A stretch of 64,000 nucleotides of DNA from Anodontia alba (lineage: Eukaryota; Mollusca; Bivalvia; Lucinida; Lucinidae). The stretch lies in NCBI GenBank assembly GCA_964016985.1, contig OZ024836.1:40172803-40236802 (forward strand), in the 5' to 3' direction. The notes beneath the pieces were generated by a model. The model ran no database searches. It saw nothing but the letters and a program-made list of their open reading frames with translations, and was not told the origin of the DNA. The translations under genes and the position numbers were made by a program. This document shows, piece by piece, positions 11,156 through 20,879 of this stretch. Positions within the stretch are counted from its first letter, which is position 1, and every line of letters starts with the position of its first letter.

Positions 11156-11360
11156 GAACTCCTGAACAGAAAGTCTAGTTGACTGGAAACTTGACAGGAA
11201 GTATCGGGGTGACTTGTAGGTCAAAAATAGATATAATCATTCTGATCGGAAATATAAGATGTTCACCATAGCAGCCGTATTGAAAACCTATTTTGAACTT
11301 TTTCTCCTGAACTAAAAGGCGAGTTGACTCGAAACTTCATTGGAAGTATCGAGGTGACTT

Positions 11361-11482
11361 TTCGTACGTTTGTTCGCTTTGCGCTTGTTTGATTTTGTCT
11401 GTTTCCTCTTCTTCTCGGTGTCTGGGAAGGGCTGCGGCTTGTGACTGTGGCACTCCCTGGACTTTTCTTTTACCTTTTTTTT
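11361..11482 (-). repeat. S-element fragment inserted in tandem unit
   Basis: TTCGTACGTTTGTTCG to CTTTTACCTTTTTTT is the poly(T)-side third of an S element. The host unit reads GTGACTT before it and GTAGATC after it. Joined, these restore the unit consensus exactly, so the insertion is clean and younger than the array. Confidence 0.85.
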
Positions 11483-11645
11483 GTAGATCAAAAGTAGCTA
11501 AAATCATTCTGATCGAAAATCAAAGATCGCCGCCATGGTCACCATCTTGAACATCTATATTGAACTCATCTCTTAAACTGAACGGTCAAATGACTCGAAA
11601 CGCCTGGTAATCAGGTAAGCGATATAAGGTCATCTTGCCCCTTTT

Positions 11646-12077
11646 GTATACATATATATATTTATTTTTTGTTTCAAAACTTCTAAAACCTATATAATGT
11701 AGATAATGTTAATAGTATAAACATGTGTAAACTATGGTCCATAAGGGGAGGAGGAGCAGATAAAAATATATGAGCCCATGACTATTCAGCCAGCAATACT
11801 ACACTAGGCATGATCTTCGAAAACAATAAAAAACGAAACCGCGACAGAAGTCAACAGCAAGCCTGCATTTGGGTCGCAGGGTGCGTATGGTAACAGACAG
11901 CAAACATTTACAGAGCACCATGTTAGTGCCATACGAATATACCGTATTCGGCCTAATTACTGCACTGTGCGCTTAAATTTTTCAAAATTACTGGGAAAAC
12001 TTGTGGTAAAATATGTATCTACCTACTAAGGGTACACTTTGAAAAGGATCGACAAAGGACTTATTTGATGATGTTTA
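11646..12077. other. Unassigned DNA
   Basis: No coding frame or repeat recognised. Confidence 0.3.
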
Positions 12078-12195
12078 TGCATTTTTTCTGATATTCTTTA
12101 TAAAAGTATATGTTGTGGATACCCATTTGAATAAGTTGATGCAATTCAAATGGGTACCCACAACATACGCCTTTATAAAGAAGTAGACAAAAAGT
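12078..12195. mobile_element. Family E-like hairpin with a different tip
   Basis: The arms TATGTTGTGGATACCCATTT and the reverse (AAATGGGTACCCACAACATA) match the outer stem of families D and E. The usual GCGCCTC tip is replaced by GAATAAG..GCAATTC. Right-hand flanks (TTTATAAAGAAG) pair with the left (TTCTTTATAAA). Confidence 0.6.
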
Positions 12196-12439
12196 ACTCT
12201 GGCAGTAACCTGAAGACTACGGAATTGCTTGACTGTGTGCTTATAGGGGTATGTGCGGTAATAAGGTTGAATACGGTAGTTCCATAATAATGACTTCGAA
12301 AACATTTGCCTTTTTCTAATGTGTTTTGTATGCGTTGATGCCTGAACTGGTCAAAATGTATAGTTCAGACAGATCTTCAGAACATAGCAGAATTTTACAT
12401 TTGGGTGGATACTTTAACTATGGAAGTAGAAAACCGTCA

Positions 12440-12687
12440 GAGTCCAGTTGTTCGAAGCTAACGATGTCGTTAGTTAACGATTCGTTAAAATTTACATCGA
12501 GTGATACGCAAATATGCTGATTTTTTTTTTTGCTGAAAAAATGTGAGTAGCTTTTGCAGTGCAAAAGCTACTCACATTTTTTCAGCAAAAAATATCAGAA
12601 TATTGTATATTGAATCCGCTAAAACAATTAACGAAATGACCCTTAACGAGCTCGTTAAGCTAACGACGCTTTGAACAACCGGGCCCA
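12440..12687. mobile_element. MITE family F copy 1
   Basis: Family F has ~25-bp inverted termini: GGGCCCGGTTGTTCAAAGC on one side and its reverse on the other. The arms carry GTTAACGA motifs. The centre is an almost perfect ~55-bp hairpin, GCTGAAAAAATGTGAGTAGC, TTTTGCAGTGCAAAA and its reverse. Copies recur at 24439, 31600 and 49864. Confidence 0.8.
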
Positions 12688-12740
12688 ATAGTATAAACTG
12701 CCGGGTGATTAAAGCGTGTAACAGTCGAATAACGTTACCT

Positions 12741-12962
12741 TGGGTCCGGATGCTACTCTTAATACAGAAATACATTTTAAAAAAATCGGATCGCATAATG
12801 GCTCCAGCTCGGTCCATGCATCAAGGAGAAAATATAAAAAGCAAATAAATCACTATGATAAACAAAGACGAGACCTCTTGGACTAATTCTACACAAACTG
12901 CGAGCCAGAGTTAAAGAAAGCCAATCGTTGAACCACAGCGGGTCAAGCCAAAGACATGGCTT
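12741..12962 (+). repeat. S-element distal half
   Basis: GGTCCGGATGCTACTCTTAA, ATCACTATGATAAACAAAGA and TTGAACCACAGCGGGTCAAG match the distal half of the long S copies (48050-48262). The proximal half is missing; the family F MITE abuts it on the left. Confidence 0.7.
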
Positions 12963-13077
12963 ATATGAATCTGTATAGTATTGCAGCTTGTGATAAAACT
13001 TTCGAAGTCGCTGTTTTATCTCTTTCTCATTTAAGTTAATACACGAAACGCAGTGTTATCTAAACCACCAAATCATA

Positions 13078-13290
13078 TTAACCCTTCTCTTGCTGAGCAC
13101 GACATGCCCTGTCTTAGCAAACAGTGTAGATCCAGATCAGTTGGCTTCTGAAGAAGCCAACTGATCTGGATCTGCACTGTTTGTCATTAAATATGTGAAT
13201 TTCTATCAAAAATCCGGATCAAGTAATCTGATTGGCTGGAAATTAGAAGTGGGCATGGTATCTTAGTTTATTCAGCATGACAAGGGTTAA
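13078..13290 (-). mobile_element. Palindromic MITE family G copy 1
   Basis: Family G is bounded by TTAACCCTT and AAGGGTTAA. It contains GCACGACATGCCCTGTCTTA, the hairpin GATCCAGATCAGTTGGCTTC / GAAGCCAACTGATCTGGATC, and CAATCAGATTACTTGATC on one side only. Each copy is ~200-215 bp. Copies occur at 18307, 30103, 32534 and 40317. Confidence 0.8.
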
Positions 13291-13577
13291 AACTGGGAAT
13301 GCGACTCATTTCAGTTCCTAAAGTAATTCGTTACGTTGTTTGAACAAAGCCACTCTTTAATAAACTGAAGTCGTAGGAATTCCTTTAACAATTATCGTTT
13401 TATCATTTCTTCGATTTATAATTTCCTTAGCTTGAAATTTAATGCATTTTATCCGCAGTTCGGATGCTCGTTGCTGATAATGAAGCCGTAAAAACAGCCT
13501 ATGCGCATTAAGTTGAAAAGGGGCCCTAGGGCGTAGGCGAACAGAGAACTCCTTGGGCCGGTCCCTTTAAATATTAG

Positions 13578-13742
13578 GAGTGTCTGGTTAGTTTTTATTG
13601 TAGTCGTGTTTTATAGAAATTCCTTTTCTAAATGCAACTAATGCAGACCAAGATAAGACGCCGCGTTCAGCGGCGTCTGATCTGGGTTTACATTATTTGC
13701 TAGTGTGCCTCTTATGGGACGCTACGCATAAATGGGTTGATA
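13578..13742 (+). mobile_element. Palindromic repeat family H copy 1
   Basis: The GTGTCTGGTTAGTTTTTAT block is followed by the hairpin AGACGCCGCGTTCAGCGGCG with flanks AATGCAGACCAAGATA / TGATCTGGGTTTACATT, ending CATAAATGGGTT. The copy at 15892-16140 shows the full borders. Confidence 0.65.
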
Positions 13743-13751
13743 TTACCGTCA

Positions 13752-13799
13752 ATATTATTATTATTATTATTATTATTATTGATGTCTTGTATAGTATCT

Positions 13800-13848
<49 letters not shown>
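13752..13848. repeat. (TTA)n and (CA)n microsatellites
   Basis: (ATT)n occupies 13752-13780 and about 23 CA units occupy 13803-13848. Confidence 0.95.
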
Positions 13849-13850
<2 letters not shown>

Positions 13851-13904
13851 TTGTAAATATTTTATCATAATGTATATATTCAAACACGATATGTAGAAAA
13901 CCAA

Positions 13905-14177
13905 CACGAAAACATACCTATATAATTTTGACCATCTTAAACCTCACATTTATATAGTCAATCATGCGTTTACAGGGGTATACATTATTTTTCTTATTTC
14001 TGCTAAAAACATAGATTGAGGGTACTTTTTAGAACCGCCTCAGCGAGGCGGTACTAACGAGTACCCACAATCTATGTTTTGAGCAGAAATTAGAAAAATA
14101 TCAGAATTTTTGTCTGAAAACTTTCAGTTTTTGGTGGTGAAATTTTCAATATATTTGAATAGGCGTGTTTTCATACT
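13905..14177. mobile_element. MITE family D copy 2, inverted orientation
   Basis: The order is reversed relative to the copy at 8680: the ACAGGGGTATACATTATTTT side comes first and the CACCAAAAA-type side last. The hairpin GAACCGCCTCAGCGAGGCGG is intact apart from a few mismatches. Confidence 0.8.
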
Positions 14178-14342
14178 GTATGTGGTCTGCAAGGGAAATA
14201 GGAATCAAAAATACATAATAATAATACGTAATAATAAAATGCAACTGGGCCGATGTGTCTTGTCATTTTCTTCTCGTCTCTTCTTCTTTCGGTGCCTTAG
14301 AAAGGCTGTGCTTCGTGATTGAAACATATCCTGTGTATCGTC

Positions 14343-14886
14343 CAGTGTTGCCACTGATAATTGATTATAATCGATCAGCAGTCACTTTTGTCTCTTGTGA
14401 CTGATGATTGGAAACATTTTCTTTATAGTCGACTAATCGGAAAATTCTTTTTTTTAGAAACATATTTTTCTCACGTTTTATTTTTATAGGCAAGCTATAA
14501 AAAAATGAATTTCAGAGATGTCTATTTGCGTCATTCTAGATTTGTTGTCAATAAAGTGAAAAAAATTATAAAATAGCCTTAAATAAGCCAACCCAATAGT
14601 ATTGATATTTTTCTTATTTCTCTATGAAAACATATGTTGTAGGTACTCATTAGAAGCGCCTCGCGGATGCGCTTCTAATGATTACCAATAACATATGTTT
14701 TCATGAAGAAATGAGAAAATATTTTCTGAATACCCCTCTTATTGATCAGGAATAATGAATAATTACCTGGAAGAGGGCTAAATTTAGAGTGAATATATTT
14801 CTACAAGTCGATTATTAATCGACGATCAACTGGTTTTACAAAATCGATGATCGACTATGAAATTCTGGCCGATTCCCAACAGTAGT
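14343..14886. mobile_element. Larger element carrying a family E hairpin, copy 3
   Basis: It begins AGTGTTGCCACTGATAATTG and ends CCGATTCCCAACAGTA, so the outer ends (AGTGTTG / CAACA.T) are inverted. Arms carry CGACTAATCGGAAAATTC and the mirrored ACAAGTCGATTATTAATCGA. In the middle sits the family E stem AACATATGTTGTAGGTACTC with tip GAAGCGCCTCGCGGATGCGC. This shows that the E hairpin can be the core of a ~540-bp element. Confidence 0.65.
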
Positions 14887-15307
14887 AGTGTTGCCACTGA
14901 TGATCGATCATCAGTCAATTTTGCCTCTTGTGACTAATGATTGGAAAAATTATTTATAGTCGACTAATCGGAAAATTCCATTTTTAGAAACATATTTTTT
15001 TCTCATGTTTGATTTTAGGCAAGTTATAAAGAAATGAAATTCAAAGCTGCCTTTTTGGGTCATTCTAGATTTAAGGTCAATAAAACTGAATAAATGATAA
15101 AATAGCCTTAAATAACTCAACTCAAAAGAATCGATATTTTTCTTGTTTCTCCCTGAAAACATATGTTGTGGGACTCATTAGAAGCGCCTCCCTGAGGAGG
15201 GCTAAATTACGAGTGAATATGTTTTCTACAAGTCGATTATTAATATGTGATCTGTCGGTTTTACAGAACCATTGATCGACTATGAAACTCTGGCCGTTTC
15301 CCAACAC
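14887..15307. mobile_element. Second tandem copy of the E-bearing element, hairpin half deleted
   Basis: It starts TGTTGCCACTGATGATCGAT and follows the previous copy head to tail with the same internal order. After GAAGCGCCTC it jumps to CCTGAGGAGGGCTAAATTAC. The right arm of the hairpin and ~120 bp are therefore missing. It ends GCCGTTTCCCAACACT. Confidence 0.7.
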
Positions 15308-15340
15308 TATTTTGAAGAGACTGGATACAATTGGTATATT

Positions 15341-15701
15341 ACAGTATAACCTCAATGGCTCGAACACGGATGGCTCGTTTACCGTGGATGATTCTAACTC
15401 TTTTTTCAGTCCCTACAAATTTCTTCCAATAGCTCAAGAAAACAAATATTTAGGGATTTTTTCTTATTTTGTCACGGATTTGTATGTTGTGTGTACTCAT
15501 ATGAATCGCCTCATCGAGGCGATTCTAATGAGTACACTCAACATACAATCATTGTGTAGGAAATCAAAAAGATTTCCCTAAATTATCACTATTTGCTTCC
15601 TGAACTGGTGCCATGATTAACCCTCAGTGGCTCGAACTACCCATGTCTCGAACGAATTTCCATGGTCCAAAAGATGTTCGAGCCATTGAGGTTCGACTGT
15701 A
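15341..15701. mobile_element. Pogo-like MITE, family A copy 4 (full length)
   Basis: TA-CAGTATAACCTC starts it and GGTTCGACTG-TA ends it. All arm blocks are present, and the hairpin GAATCGCCTCATCGAGGCGA is intact. Confidence 0.85.
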
Positions 15702-15866
15702 TTCACCATTTTATAAAAGGGAGACAACTTTTGTGGCTTCCGGTTTCCTGCCTTGCAGGCCAAACACCTTCTGAAAAATCTTCTATTGTAAAAGGAAAGC
15801 ATTTCCTCCCAATGAGAGAAAATTCTTTTCTTTTGAAGTAAAGCCCTTTTCAAAAGGGAGACAAAG
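15702..15866. repeat. Family X palindromic repeat, copy 2
   Basis: AAAGGGAGACAACTTTTGTG opens it and TTTTCAAAAGGGAGACAAAG closes it. It lies directly against the family A copy. Confidence 0.6.
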
Positions 15867-15891
15867 AATTTTAGCGAGTTTTTCGTAATGA

Positions 15892-16140
15892 TTAACCCAT
15901 TTATGCCGAGTGGATTCTTCTACTTTAACTCTTTGGACAGATCCATTTCCAGTATAAAGTGTGTCTGGTTAGTTTTTGATATTGTCATGTTTTGTAGAAA
16001 TATCTGAACTTAATGCAAACAGTGTAGGCCAGATCAGACGCCGCGTTCTGCGGCGTCTGATCTGGGTCTACATTGTTTGCCAATCGCCCTTTTATGGGTT
16101 CATTTTTGTGGACAGTGAACACCACGCTTAAATGGGTTAA
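15892..16140 (+). mobile_element. Palindromic repeat family H copy 2 (bounded)
   Basis: Bounded by TTAACCCATTTATG and CTTAAATGGGTTAA. The hairpin GACGCCGCGTTCTGCGGCGT has flanks CAAACAGTGTAGGCCAGATC and GATCTGGGTCTACATTGTTT. The 23-base block TTTTTGTGGACAGTGAACAC.. in the right end is repeated immediately outside the element (16139-16162), a local tandem duplication. Confidence 0.75.
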
Positions 16141-16180
16141 TTTTTGTGGACAGTGAACACCACTGGTAAACAGTGGAAAA

Positions 16181-17534
16181 CGAGGGTCATGCGAAATGTT
16201 CTGTAACTAATAGGCTTCCTTGATTTTATTCCAGGTTATATTTTAAAATACTTCACTGCACTTGAATGGTGTGTTGAATAGCTAACGATATCCGTTAATT
16301 TTGTGCGAATTGCTTTCCAACTGACCGAGTTATTTCAAATTGAAATAGATGCAGTCATAAACACTGACCAATTTAATTGTTACATTGGAACATGGACCAG
16401 AAGACTAAAATTCGTAGCTATAATAAATGTCGCATTAGGCTTAACATAGATACAAAGCAGATATTAATGCATTGTGTGGTATATATGGACCTCAGACCAT
16501 TTCAATGCGCACAGTTTTTAGGTGGGTTGAAGCTTTTAAAGCTGGGAAATTTTCTGTTGAAGATGATTCCCGTCCTGGAAAGCCTAAAGCCTCTGTTACC
16601 AAGGCTAACATCGCTGCTGTAAAGATTGTGGTCGAACAGGATGCGCGATTGTCTGTCAAAGATATAGCTAGTTGTACTGGCATATCAGAAGGCAGTGTGC
16701 AAACAATTCTGAAAAAGCGCTTGGACCTGAGAAAGGTTTGCGCTAGGTGGGTACGTCATTTGCTCACTGAGGAGCAAAAGACACAACGCCTTAAATGTGC
16801 CCGGGAACTTTTGAAAACATACAAAGGCTGTAATAGTCGGGTTATTTCTAACTTGCTAACAGGTGATGAAACCTGGGTGCACATGTTTGAGCCACAAAGA
16901 AGCGCTTATAATAAGCAATGGAAGCGAAAAGATAAAAAAAAAAACGCCCATGTATTGCCAAGAGAACCATAAGTTCGAGAAAGATGTCGTACGGAATTTT
17001 CTTTAATTCGAATGGGCCAGTCGTTCAAGTGCCTTGTCCATCTGGTCATACAGTCACTGGCCGATTCTACAAGAATTCTGTACTGAAGAAAGTGAAAGAG
17101 TTTTACAATAAGAAACGACCAAGCAAAGGATGGTCAGGAGTCCACCTTTAACATGATAACGCCTCCTCTCATAAGTGTGAGGTTGTTAATTCTTTTTTTT
17201 TTTTTTTGGCTTCTGAAAAGGTGAAAGTTTTAAACCATCCACCTTATTCACCTGACCTGAGTCCCTGTGACTTCATTTTATTTCCAAGGCTTAAGAAAAT
17301 GCTTTTCGGAAACAAATACCTCTGGAAGTCCTCTTGGCAGCGCTCTTTATAAGTGTCTCCAACAGATACCAAAAGAAGACTATTTATCTGCTTTTCGCGA
17401 CTGGGTAAGAAAGTTACAAAAATGTGTTTCAGTAAAGGGGGGATACTTTGAAGGTTTGTAATAAGAATATGTTTGATAAAACGTAGCACTGAAGTAATCC
17501 GAACCCAGTGACAAAACTTTTTGCAGGACCCTCG
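16181..17534 (+). mobile_element. Mariner-family DNA transposon, decayed copy
   Basis: The left end CGAGGGTCATGCGAAATG and the reverse of the right end (CGAGGGTCCTGCAAAAAG) are imperfect terminal inverted repeats. The right end is followed by TA; the left flank reads AA, probably a mutated TA. The length of ~1.35 kb is typical for mariner. The broken transposase lies inside. Confidence 0.75.
16393..17490 (+). pseudogene. Mariner transposase pseudogene
   Basis: Fragments in several frames follow mariner transposase order. There is an N-terminal HTH part, then SMRTVFRWVEAFKAG and SVEDDSRPGKP (16500-16590), a second HTH with ISEGSVQTIL and RWVRHLLT, then TGDETWVHMFEP with the first catalytic Asp. 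HDNASSHKCE (second Asp, ~17150) and PPYSPDLSPCDF (third Asp, ~17265) follow. Damage includes a frameshift near 16460, a frame break after 16972, a stop just before HDNA, and a T-run expansion at ~17192 that stretches the usual DD34D spacing to 37. It cannot encode an active enzyme. Confidence 0.85.
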
Positions 17535-17555
17535 TAATTTGAATGCATGGCGTGG

Positions 17556-17706
17556 ATTATTGTATTTGCCCTACTATTCGATACAGCAAAAACTGAGCAA
17601 TAATGTAAACGCTGATCAGACACCGCGTTCTGTGGCGTCTGATCAGGGTTTACACTGTTTCAAACTCCGCTAATGTGAAACCTGATATTCAACATAAACG
17701 AGTTAA
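17556..17706 (+). mobile_element. Palindromic repeat family H copy 3
   Basis: The hairpin AGACACCGCGTTCTGTGGCG has outer stems TGTAAACGCTGATC / GATCAGGGTTTACACTG and ends in an ACGAGTTAAT-type border. It directly follows the mariner end. Confidence 0.6.
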
Positions 17707-18094
17707 TAACGTACATACATTTGTACTTTGTGAAGACAAATTCCTCATTTACCGCAGAGGTGTTGATCACTACAACATATACGACTGACAGGTGTAAAAA
17801 GTGTTATAAAAGCAGCGAGTGATAATTAGAATGCGAAACTCGTCCAAAATAGTCAAAGTAGTTCGCTATCTGAATTTTTCGAGGACGTTGCCCAGTTGTA
17901 CGGATAAACCACAACTGTGCATTATATGAAAGCGGAACTATTTTCTGAATGTCATGACATAAGTTCCAAAAACTAACCAAATTCCCAAAGTCATACTTGA
18001 ATGTTAAAATTGGTTTGTTTTACTTTTAATGCTCTGTATCTCTGTATGTACTCGAAAATTAAAGAAGTATATCTAAACAAAATAAACCGTTCCA
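17707..18094. other. Unassigned DNA
   Basis: No supported feature. Confidence 0.3.
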
Positions 18095-18215
18095 GATTCT
18101 TTCCTATTAGAGTATACCCCGTTTTAAAAGAGATTTGTTGTGCATAAAAGCAAACAGGAAGTCACAAAAGTTGTTTCCCTTGTAAAACTGGTGGAAATTC
18201 TACTAGTTGTATCAA
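18095..18215. repeat. Family X repeat, copy 3 (half)
   Basis: CAGGAAGTCACAAAAGTTGT, TTCCCTTGTAAAA and CCTATTAGAGTATACCCCGT match one half of the family in reverse. Confidence 0.45.
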
Positions 18216-18306
18216 GTCTCCTTAAGTTTGAATGCACGTCAATATATTTCTGCTTCAAAATCTTGATATAATGTCTGACTGAAAAAAAAAGAAGAAAAAA
18301 ACATCC

Positions 18307-18520
18307 TTAACCCGAATAATGCTGAAAAAATTAAGATGTCATGCCCACTTTTAATTTTTAGCCAGTCAGATTACTTGATCCAGGTTGTTGTTACAAATTC
18401 ACATTCTGAATGACAAATAGTGCAGATCCAGATCAGTTGGCTTCTAAAGAAGCCAACTGATCTGGATCTGCACTGTTTGTAAAGGCAGGGTATATCCTGG
18501 TTCAGCAGGACTAGGTTTAA
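18307..18520 (+). mobile_element. MITE family G copy 2
   Basis: Borders TTAACCCGAATAATGCTG and CAGGACTAGGTTTAA. The hairpin AGTTGGCTTCTAAAGAAGCC is intact. The CAGTCAGATTACTTGATC block lies on the left, so orientation is opposite to copy 1. Confidence 0.75.
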
Positions 18521-18660
18521 ATCTGATAAATACAGTCAAAAATGTTCAAGAGTGTTTTGTAGATGTTTCTTTTGGAGTTTAATTATCCAAGCATTTAAAC
18601 GTAATCAATCATTCAACATATTCATCTATTACAACACAAGTTCCAAACCTGACAAAAGTC

Positions 18661-18842
18661 CAGACCAGCGCAGGCACAGGCTATTCAGAGTATTCACTGT
18701 CCGCCTGTAGATGCTTTGAACCCTTGACTACCCACAGAGTGCCCTGCAAAGACTCAGATCCGGACTGCGCGCATGCCCAGGATGATTGAGTCTTCACTGG
18801 GCGCACATGCGTAGGGAATGCTGTGCCCCGGCTCAAATGAAT
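18661..18842. repeat. Family I repeat, copy 2
   Basis: The blocks GACTCAGATCCGGACTGCG, TGAGTCTTCACTGGGCGCAC and CCCCGGCTCAAATG match the family. Confidence 0.5.
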
Positions 18843-19354
18843 GTTAACTGAGTTTGTCTTGCTTTAAACTTTCGCATCTCTAAATGTAAGCGGAAATTAA
18901 GGAAACACGTTTGACGGAAGCAAACCTCTCCAGTCACTGATCAGATCAACTACACAAGCTAGGATCTTCTGAGATTCTCAGGATAAAATTGACCTTATGG
19001 CATGTGCGACCAGAGTAGTGTAAGATCGGCCTGCACATCCGCTCGATTTGATCGGGGATTACTCTAGTCTCTAACATAATTTATGGTCCTATAAAAGACT
19101 CTAATCAGACAGCTCGAATACGTAGGCTGAACTGTGTCTACACTGACCAACTACATATATCGTTAGGGCGAGTTCTGTACGGAGGAGCCCAATTATGGAA
19201 ATAGACAATGAGTTAGTGTAGTATGTATTTGAGAGTCGGGCTCTTGGTTCCCTTTATTGTCTGTATTGGCTGCTTCCTTTTTCCTACGTTTGTTGATCAT
19301 TGAATGGAATAAGAGCATGGTTTCGCGCTACAAATCTTGTGGAAGCTCCCCAAT

Positions 19355-19393
<39 letters not shown>

Positions 19394-19510
19394 CTGCTAA
19401 CCGTTCTAAGGTCCTTCTTCTGTTGCAGGTCTCATTTGTCCACCCATCAGTTATTGTAAATGGTCAACTTTGTTCGGTATTTGTTTGTTTGTCTGCTGCC
19501 TGATTATGGC
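18843..19510. other. Unassigned DNA with poly(T) tract
   Basis: A ~36-base T run lies at 19358-19393. CTAACCGTTCTAAGGTCC after it resembles the S/T families, so an eroded element is likely on the right side. Nothing coding is supported. Confidence 0.35.
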
Positions 19511-19691
19511 CTTAACACTTAGCACTCTGGGTAAAGTGTTTAGCAGATGACATTATGAAATATTTTCTTATTTTCTCCTGAAAACAGAATACAATTTGCA
19601 TGAAACGTCAAATCCTGTTTTCTGAGGAAAAACAAGAAAAATATCACCAAATAGTAGTCTGCTGAATTAGCCAAGAGAGTGGTAATGGTTA
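19511..19691. mobile_element. MITE family M copy 1, one arm deleted at tip
   Basis: Family M has borders TTAACACTTAGCACTCTG / AGAGTGGTAATGGTTAA and arms ATTTTCTTATTTTCTCCTG and AAACAGG..TTTGGCATTTCA. A GCAAATTGTC hairpin lies in the middle. Here the left inner arm is missing: GAAAACAGAA jumps to TACAATTTGCATGAAACG. Confidence 0.65.
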
Positions 19692-20278
19692 ACCGGATAG
19701 CTTCATTTACATATTTTGTATCCGTTTTCGCACTAGATAATCAAACTAGATTTTAAACTTTTTTACATGTAGGCATAAACAAAGAATTGCTGTATTCTGC
19801 GACTGAGAACCGGACCATATCTTTTATTCCTACGTGTTCCTGTATCGATATTGTGAATATTGAAATTGCATGTCAGTTTTCTCAACATCTAATCAAGGTA
19901 GATCTTCAAAGTGTACAGATAAACAATAAGTTCTTGCATCGTTATATTGAGAGCCGGTATTCTACCATATGTATCTATCATATAGGCAGATTTCGCCATC
20001 AGTAAATTGTTGGTATATCGGGCATGTAAATGTATCAATCAAAATGCGCATATGGACATAATAACGTCTGAAATGTGTCTTGTTTTATCCTATGCTATTC
20101 AATGCACCCTGCATTTTGTTATAAGGGTTCTATCAAACATTAATTACTAAGCTGCTTTGCTTAAAACATGCTGTAAATTGAAATATCACATTTTGCTCTG
20201 CTTTGCCTAAGATTAGGCGAGAAACATGATGTATTAAAGAGATTACAATAAGCCAATAAATTTCTATTAAGGAGAATT
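19692..20278. other. Unassigned DNA
   Basis: No repeat match seen; the 72-codon ORF at 19787 has no recognisable features. Confidence 0.3.
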
Positions 20279-20475
20279 GATACACTTTCAGGGGAGGCAT
20301 CTCTATCATTTTTGTTTTGCTTTCCTTCTCAAAGGGGGTCTACTCTAAAAGGAAATAATTAGCAGCCAAGATGCAACTTCTTTCCATTTAGAGTAGTCCA
20401 ATTTTTAGTAGGGGCTTGGAGAGCAGGAAAGTAAACAGTCAGTCACAAAAGTTTTCTCTCCTTGTACAAAATGGC
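20279..20475. repeat. Family X repeat, copy 4
   Basis: GGGTCTACTCTAAAAGGAAA and CACAAAAGTTTTCTCTCCTTG match the family; the halves are diverged. Confidence 0.5.
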
Positions 20476-20879
20476 AAATATCTTTCAACTGTATCCATTC
20501 CCTTTAATTTTGCACACGATATTAGTGTCAGTCTTCAAATTTATTCCGCACGAGAAATAATAATATTATGTGAAGGAATTTATTGTAATTGCTTTTCTGG
20601 TAGAATTCTATTACCAGGAAAATATTTTGGCAAATTAGGTTGATTTTAATTTTCTATTCTTGTTCTTGGTAATCAATGCTAAGATCGAGTAACCAAGATT
20701 TTATTCATTTATTAATGAAACAAGATTGAAATATGAGACAATTTTGGACTAGAGGGGTGAAATGGATTATATTTGAAAATTAAGTAGAAGCTCTTTTATC
20801 GTTCTTAAAATGATATCTGTATTTGGTTATTGCTCGACCCACAGAAAAGTCGACCGATTGAAAGATTGCCTTTCGAAGA
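20476..20879. other. Unassigned AT-rich DNA
   Basis: No gene or repeat can be supported. Confidence 0.3.

Larger units (their letters stand above)
9331..11645 (+). mobile_element. Pearl/Helentron-like composite element 2
   Basis: The left end is GCCCAAGGTGAGCTACTGTG and the right end is TCAGGTAAGCGATATAAGG followed by TCATCTTGCCCCTTTTG. The right end is homologous to that of the element at 57774-61409 (GCTCAGGTGAGCGATATAGG). The core is about ten units of ~140-147 bp. Unit landmarks are GACTCGAAACTTGGTAGGA, GATCAAAAATAGCTAAAAT, AAGATGGCCGCCATGG and CATCTTGAAAATC. Two blocks of units (9414-10020 and 10610-11600) are separated by unrelated DNA, and an S fragment interrupts the second block. 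Confidence 0.7.

Noticed and set aside
9414..11600. CRISPR-like array
   Set aside because: Units are contiguous and similar over their full ~145 bp; there are no short repeats separated by unique spacers, and the DNA is eukaryotic.
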